From Nelumbo lutea (Eukaryota; Streptophyta; Magnoliopsida; Proteales; Nelumbonaceae), in contig JAKGHH010000002.1 in the NCBI GenBank assembly GCA_022828595.1, positions 88,442,076 through 88,506,075 of the forward strand: a stretch of 64,000 bases of DNA, given 5' to 3'. The position numbers and the translations under genes were made by a program. How positions within the stretch are numbered: position 1 is the first letter of the stretch; the number at the start of each line of letters is the position of its first letter. Shown piece after piece: positions 58,396 to 64,000 of this stretch. The notes under the pieces are model-generated. The model ran no database searches. It worked only from the letters and a program-made list of their open reading frames with translations, and had not been told where the DNA came from.

Positions 58396-58681
58396 GACAC
58401 ACTTTCACACAATTACATGTATGGTACCAAATACAATACACATAACAAATTCAATAACATAAACTACTAAATCCACCAACACATATGCTGAATATTAAAA
58501 TGTTTAAAATCCGTACAAGCTTGGTAGACTACCAAGTATAGTTAAAAATAAAAGTTCAGAGCGAGATCCCATATAATAAAACCAAACAAGTAAATTTAAT
58601 TTCGGTGCCTAAACCAAGATACTTGGTAGTCTACCCACATTTGGTTAGCTATCTCCTCCTAGGGTGGTTCCCTTCTCTAGA

Positions 58682-60008
58682 CTACTCATTTCTACTAATG
58701 TGTTGGGAAGGTTGAGTTGTTTGGGTATCCATCCCATCATCCGATTCATCTCCATCATTTGCATCCAAGTCTGCATCTCCTCCATCCTTGTCATACTCAG
58801 ACATGATCCCATCATATGGATTCACTCCCATGACATGGTTATATAATATGCAACAAGAAGATACTATTTTCACTTGAGTTTTGAATGGGTAATGTTGTTT
58901 AGAAACTAAAATCGGGAAACTTTTCTTAAGGACACCGAAGATTCGTTCAACTATATTCCTAAGTGATGCATGATGGAGGTTGAACAATTCTTTTGGATTC
59001 TCAGGTTGATGTGTTCCCCTATGCTTCAGATGGTATCTTGTGCTACGATACGACATTAAAAATCTAGTATTTAAAGCAAACCCAACATCTGCAAATAATA
59101 TTTACCTAATTAAATACATAAAGAACAAGATTAGAAACAAACCCCCACATCTACTTGTGCAACATCCATATGGTCTACATGACTTTGTATTAATACCTGT
59201 AGGAACATATAGTTTATGTTCTCTCGCTAGTGCATTAGTTAACATGCAGGAATCTAATGCAGCACCTTTCCATCCAGATAATACATACGTGAAACACAGG
59301 TCGAATGAACATGCAACAAGAATACTTTGTGTCGGGTAACCTTTAAAGCCACGAAATCGAGCTACATCTGTAGTAGAAACCTTACAGGTATATGTGTGCC
59401 ATCAATTGCCCTAACACAATCCTGCAAAGCATTTCATTTTGATAGTGTATTTTAATTTTTAATGCCTAAATAATAGTGTAGATAGTTCATATGTATGTAA
59501 ACTTTGATGTGTTTGTTACCTTAAAGTATGGCCAAAAGTCAGTTCAGTTTCTAATCTCAGGAGGTACTATTGCACCATTTGGTTGGATTAAATACCTATC
59601 TTCTAGACTTAAAACTGCATCTAGTACCAAGTTGAAGTGACGACTCACAGTCTCTCTAGACCTATTGAAATGGAATCCCATCGTTCTATTCCTAACATTG
59701 TGTGCTAATATGTGTAGGAATCTAGCAACTTGTTCCTCCATAGTACTTCATAACGTGTCATTCAATCGGCCAGTTTCTTAGAGAATTTTGCAAAGCCTAT
59801 AGAATGATTCCTTCCCCATTCTCAACTGATTATAACAATCAACTGGTCTTCCCCTAAATAGTCGATCCAATAAATCTTGTCTTTCTAAGTCCCGATTGAC
59901 AGATGGCTCCCTATCCACATAGTCCATCCATTCTTGTAGAATGGTCAATGTCAACGCAGTTGTAGTGGTTGCAGCACCGACCACTGCAATCAAAAGTTCT
60001 TTGTCCAT
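58682..60008 (-). pseudogene. Harbinger DDE transposase (broken)
   Basis: Order on the minus strand: 'WMDYVDREPSVNRDLERQDLLDRLFRGRPVDCYNQLRMGKESFYRLCKIL' (60008-59778), 'VARFLHILAHNVRNRTMGFHFNRSRETVSRHFNLVLDAVLSL' (59741-59544, helix-turn-helix-like), 'RAIDGTH' with catalytic Asp 1 (about 59410), 'RFRGFKGYPTQSILVACSFDLCFTYVLSGWKGAALDS' with Asp 2, and 'NLHHASLRNIVERIFGVLKKSFP' with the Glu (59056-58682), ending in an acidic tail. At least one stop, a possible intron and shifts separate the frames. The three catalytic residues are preserved. Confidence 0.88.
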
Positions 60009-62800
60009 CCATCAAAGCAAAATATGTGTGAAAAAATGTTAAAATTAGGATTCCTCAAATCAATTTAAATCAAGGGAGGGATCAGAAAATGATGATTTCT
60101 TTTTATTAGCAGACGAATACACATGATAATGAAAATTCTAAGCCAAATAAATATTTAAAATAAATATAGTTATCATCCCAAAAATAGATATCTTTATAGA
60201 CACTTGGGTTAGATATCTATGGTTCATTTTGATTTAAGTTATTTGTGAGGGAGACACTTGGGTTAAAGTAGTTTGGTTGTAAGTGTCTTAAGGGGATTAG
60301 AGTAGTTTGGTTGGTTAAAGCAATCGGTTGTCATTAAAAAGAAAGATGTAAAGCAATTGGTTCATGATTAGGAACAGGTACATCCCTTCTTTAAATCACA
60401 CCAAGCTTGTGTCTCTATCTTTTTTTTCTCTTATTTGTGTGTTTATTATAAATATTCTATACCCAGCTTTAGGATTTGTATTATGTTTGGGGTAATTCTT
60501 ATACTGATTTTACTTCTCTTTCTAACTAAAGAAATGCACTATAGGTTGGGAACTCAACAAATCATTCTATGATCTTTATGCTTCTGAACATTTTGCTTTA
60601 TTTCCTTTGTGAGGTTTATCTTAGGATGGTTGATGTCTCATTACATTAAAAAAGTAGCTTGAATGTTTTTTACAATTCAGCCAATCATTCACCATTATAG
60701 TTTCAAAAGACAGTTTCATGCACTGCTCTTTTTTTTTTTTTTTTGATAATTGATAGCTTCAAGCATTGCACTATTGCTATTCATGCAGTCAATGAGACAT
60801 AGGAATGAATTTCTTTTTTTAATTTATTTTAGCCTGTGTAATGGTGATATGTTGTCTATAAACTAGATTTCGATCTAGATGCTGGAGAAAAAGAAATCCA
60901 TTCATTGATGGATGGAAGTGATAGTCTATGCTTCTTATTAAGATTTCATGTTGATGTGTTTATGTTGTCCTTAGAAAATATTTCCTCCAATGCTGGTATT
61001 GTTTCCCTACAATGAGTTATCAAGGTATTTATTGAACAAAGCAAATGTTATGAAGGCTAGGGGACAGAGTTTCCATATTATATCCCTAACTAGGGTTGTC
61101 AATGGGTCAGGCATACCCAACAAAACCAAAGAGAACCAACCCAATGATATAGGGTCTGGGTATTAGCATATTAGAAAGATGCCCTTGGTCTAATACCTAT
61201 CTTTCACATGGTATTAGCATATTTAAATCCTTTCAGAGATTTAAATCTGCATTTAAAAAGAGAAAACATGTAACCATTTTGAAAGAGTGAATTCATGAAT
61301 TCTATGAATATCTACGCTATCAAGGAACAATTTTTTTTTCTGACCTAGAGCTTTCAAATAGAAATCACTAGATTCTTGAAAGAAAATGTCTAACGGCTAC
61401 CACAAATCAATAACCTAGAGCAATAACCATATTAAGAAATGAAAATGTAATATCAAGCATAAACATATAACATATATGGAACCTTTATGCTACACCACAT
61501 AGGTAAGACTAATGTAGGGGCAATTAGAAGATATATAATATGAATACATAACAAACTATTCCAGACAAGATAAACATGTTATTCCATACGTTTGTGAACA
61601 TAAACCAGAAATAAGAAGAATATTTGAAGTATAAGTAGTAGATTTTTCATAGGTATTTGAACTTGACATGTTTCATCAAGGATAAATTGACTTTAACTTT
61701 AGACACATCTGTGCACCATGGCAGTTTTGTAGAAAGACTTACCAATGGTCCCCCTCTAAGCCATTCCATAACCTTGCTCTACATCATTCTAAAAAGTTGA
61801 ACTAGAACTCTGGAAATGGAAAAAAAAAAGAGAATATTCTAGTAACGTAAAAGGAAAAACACCACCTGCAGTTGAGGCCTAGACTGCAACTTGAGCAGAA
61901 CAGATATGGGAAAAAAACTGTCATAACATGATGGCAAAGTCAAACCTATGACAGTTTTCCCAAGCTTATCTAATTCCTATAGTTGGAATCTTTGAAAAAA
62001 TCTAGTCCCATTGTTCCATTTATAACATTTTTAGTATACTTTAATATTGAATATTGTCCATATAACTACAACAAAATGGCATGGACATAGTGAGGAGTAG
62101 CTTTGTTGTCTTTGTAACACTTTTGCCAGAAGATGATCGAGGGAATTTCTTGCCGTAGGTGATGGTACATTTTATTTTTTCTTTGGGTTTAGATTTTTAG
62201 AGTATTCTTTGTTGTTCTTTATTTGGAAGGATATGGCATTACCCTTTACTCTGTTTTCTTATCTATGATTCATTATAACCTAATATTATATCATCTTTTT
62301 TCAGTTTAATGTAAATTTTCTTTATTATCAAAAAAAATAACCACAATGAAATGTACTAAGCTTGATTATTCAAAAAAAAATAACAACAAAGCTTGAGCCA
62401 TTTGTCGTTCTTTAGTTGGGCTTGACCCATTTGTATGTAAAGCTTGATTCAAGAAATTACTGATAAATACAAAGCATGAAACAAAAAATGAAAACAAAAA
62501 ACACAACAGGTCTAACAGCAACCCCTTGGGTTACCTGTGATAACCTGAAACACAACAAAAAATGAAAACAAAAAAAAAATATAGATATGATCAATTCGAG
62601 CATTACTAGATCTAATAACAACTTTGAAACAAAATACAGATTGAAAAGAGGACAAATGTATTTGAGAACAAATCTACAACAAACCTAGAAAAAACACAGA
62701 TCTAGAAATGTGTAGATACCAGATGATAGATTTGGATGGAGATGGCGCCGGTAGAAGATGGTTGGACGGTAGCTGAGAAGAATATGAATGGAAATCTCGT
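60009..62800. other. Non-coding interior of the Harbinger element
   Basis: This 2.8 kb lies between the transposase start and the right terminus. It is AT-rich with many A and T runs; AACTAGGGTTGTCAATGGGTCA at 61088 resembles a MITE edge. No gene was recognised. It is probably 5' untranslated and intron sequence plus small insertions. Confidence 0.45.
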
Positions 62801-62965
62801 GGGAGCTCATTCATGAAAATAGGTGAAAATGGTACATAAAAGAATGGAAATCATGAGAGGAACCCAAATATGAGTTTAACTTCGAGAAAGATTGTCGAAG
62901 ATCGCGCCAGTGAGGAGATGGTTGGACAACGGTTGAGAAGAAGACGATGCTAAGAAGAAGATGGT
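62735..62965 (-). repeat. Direct repeat near the Harbinger right end
   Basis: A GAAGATGGTTGGAC(G/A)RYRGYTGAGAAGAA block with GATxGCGCCxGT before it occurs at 62739-62790 and again at 62900-62948. A 75-codon minus-strand frame through it (62811-63038) has no known domain. Confidence 0.55.
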
Positions 62966-63380
62966 TGCCTCCCTTCGATAAAATTTTTTCACTTCTTTCT
63001 TTTCGTAGTGGGGTCACACCTATTTGGTGAGACCCCACATCCTAAAAAATGAAAGCCTGGTTCTCATCACATCTCAACAGTTCGCTCAAAACAAATGTGG
63101 GAAAATAGGAATATTCGACGAACATTCCTATTTTCCCATTCCATTAGCACAAACCAAACGGACCGTAGAAAAATCCTCTAAAACTTGAACGTGAAGAATT
63201 GCTCCTCTTAGAATGATGAGTTGAATAAAATAAACCTTAAGAGTCAAGATCAGTTCGGGGTTTCATACTTTAGTCTCACTCTCACAATATTGATTCTGAC
63301 ATTTGCACCTATCGAGCAAAGGGTGAAGAAACAACTTGAAGCACATGGGACAATATGACTTCAAGGTGAGTTGTATATTC

Positions 63381-63643
63381 CATGGTTTTTAAAACCGAAC
63401 CGGTCAGGAATTTGGTTACTGGTTCAAATGGTCCGACCGTTCGACTTGAACGGCCGGCCCGTTCTGACAAAAAAATTAAAAAAATTAAAAAATGGTCAAA
63501 ACCGTTTGAATGATTAACCAGCTGGTTCAGCAGTTTTCTAACCAAAATCAACGGTTTTGAGAAAAAAGCAATTATTGGGGAAAACGGACCAGTTCTCAAT
63601 TTTCGGTCCAACCGTCCGATCCGGTCCAATTTTGAAAACCATG
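63381..63643. mobile_element. Complete fold-back hAT-type MITE (263 bp), TSD GTATATTC
   Basis: Ends CATGGTTTTTAAAACCGAACC and AATTTTGAAAACCATG. A perfect 8-bp duplication GTATATTC at 63373-63380 and 63644-63651. It is the same family as 6680 and 44479, in the other relative orientation of its interior. Confidence 0.88.
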
Positions 63644-63651
63644 GTATATTC

Positions 63652-64000
63652 AGAATTCTAAAGTATCTACTTCGAGATCTCTTATTAGTTGCTAATATGG
63701 TGCTTTCATATTCTGTATAGCTCTTAGTGTCGGAATATTGGAATAACAAATTTAGGGTAATCGAACACAAGGAGAAGACAAATGATTCAATGAAGGTGAT
63801 TTGTTCTAAGCATCTTTGTAAAGATAAAAGACTAATCCATCTATAGGTCTAAATCTTAAATATGGAAAATTTGTTGTCGAGAATAGGGGGAAGATAAACA
63901 ACATAAAGGTGATTTTTGTAATCCAAATTTCTAAGTCTATTTATTTATTTTCTCACCCCATCTCTTATCATTTGCTTTTTTAAGGAAAGGATCGAGTTTC
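63652..64000. other. Unassigned right-edge sequence
   Basis: No feature recognised in the last 350 bases. Confidence 0.4.

Larger units (their letters stand above)
57228..63165 (-). mobile_element. PIF/Harbinger transposon (5.9 kb), decayed
   Basis: Ends TGGTCTGTTTGGTTGCCGAG and (reverse complement of the right end) CGGTCCGTTTGGTTTGTGC are inverted repeats. The flanking trinucleotides are TAA (57225-57227) and TAG (63166-63168), one mismatch from the 3-bp duplication expected. The left sub-terminus repeats GTTTGGTTGCYGAGA three times (57233, 57318, 57362). The right sub-terminus has a 14-bp-stem hairpin at 63102-63139. Both Harbinger genes lie on the minus strand: the DDE transposase (60008-58682) then the Myb-like ORF (58395-58011). 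Confidence 0.85.

Noticed and set aside
62811..63038. 75-codon minus-strand frame near the Harbinger right end
   Set aside because: It overlaps a direct repeat, has no recognised domain and is outside the two conserved Harbinger genes.
1..64000. tRNA or rRNA genes
   Set aside because: No cloverleaf-like segment with intact A and B boxes or conserved rRNA sequence was noticed. The tRNA-like matches at 21061 and 23685 are retroelement primer sites. A dedicated tRNA scan was not possible.

Overview
The window looks like nuclear DNA of a flowering plant with a large, repeat-rich genome. The evidence is long plant-type LTR retrotransposons with tRNA-Met and tRNA-Asp primer sites, plant DNA-transposon families (PIF/Harbinger, CACTA, Helitron, hAT-type fold-back elements), plant L1-like LINE remnants, and three traces of plant host genes: a ZRK/ZED1-like receptor pseudokinase, GDP-mannose 3,5-epimerase (GME) and LPXD-type acyltransferase. 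The species cannot be told from the sequence. No prokaryotic genes, tRNA, rRNA or CRISPR array was seen. The only apparently intact host gene is the pseudokinase gene at 4520-5776.

Layout. 1-3.5 kb: edge fragment, a 5'-truncated copia LTR and unassigned DNA. 4.5-5.8 kb: the pseudokinase gene with one predicted intron. 6.7-12.1 kb: fold-back elements and AT-rich Helitron DNA, including a 2.1 kb Helitron inserted in an older small element. 13.3-15.9 kb: a collapsed copia element. 16.5-19.1 kb: an intron-containing GME pseudogene followed by two LPXD exon remnants. 19.1-32.3 kb: the 5' half of a long-LTR copia element, split by a young 7.3 kb gypsy-type element without coding capacity (LARD) and joined to the 3' half of an unrelated copia. 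34-37 kb: LINE scraps, a CACTA terminus and a minus-strand gypsy fossil. 37.1-39.8 kb: an internally deleted copia element cutting that gypsy fossil in two. 40.8-42.1 kb: a decayed tandem array of about 167 bp period. 42.1-43.3 kb: a non-autonomous DNA element. 43.9-45.8 kb: a LINE tail holding a fold-back element. 47.2-57.0 kb: two related hAT-like MITEs, the second split by an 8.4 kb copia. 57.2-63.2 kb: a decayed PIF/Harbinger element. 63.4-63.6 kb: another fold-back copy.

How it fits together. Most sequence can be ordered by nesting: old gypsy, LINE, satellite and MITE sequence was invaded by copia elements, and one copia was later invaded by the LARD. Target-site duplications are directly readable for the LARD (GTGTC), two copia elements (ATTTA, AAACA) and several 8-bp hAT-type elements. 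Nearly all TE coding regions carry stops, many explicable as C-to-T changes at methylated CG or CHG sites. No new biological system with intact machinery was found. The most interesting items are the pseudokinase, the LARD, the uncatalogued fold-back family with 8-bp duplications, the ~167 bp decayed satellite and the neighbouring GME/LPXD gene relics.
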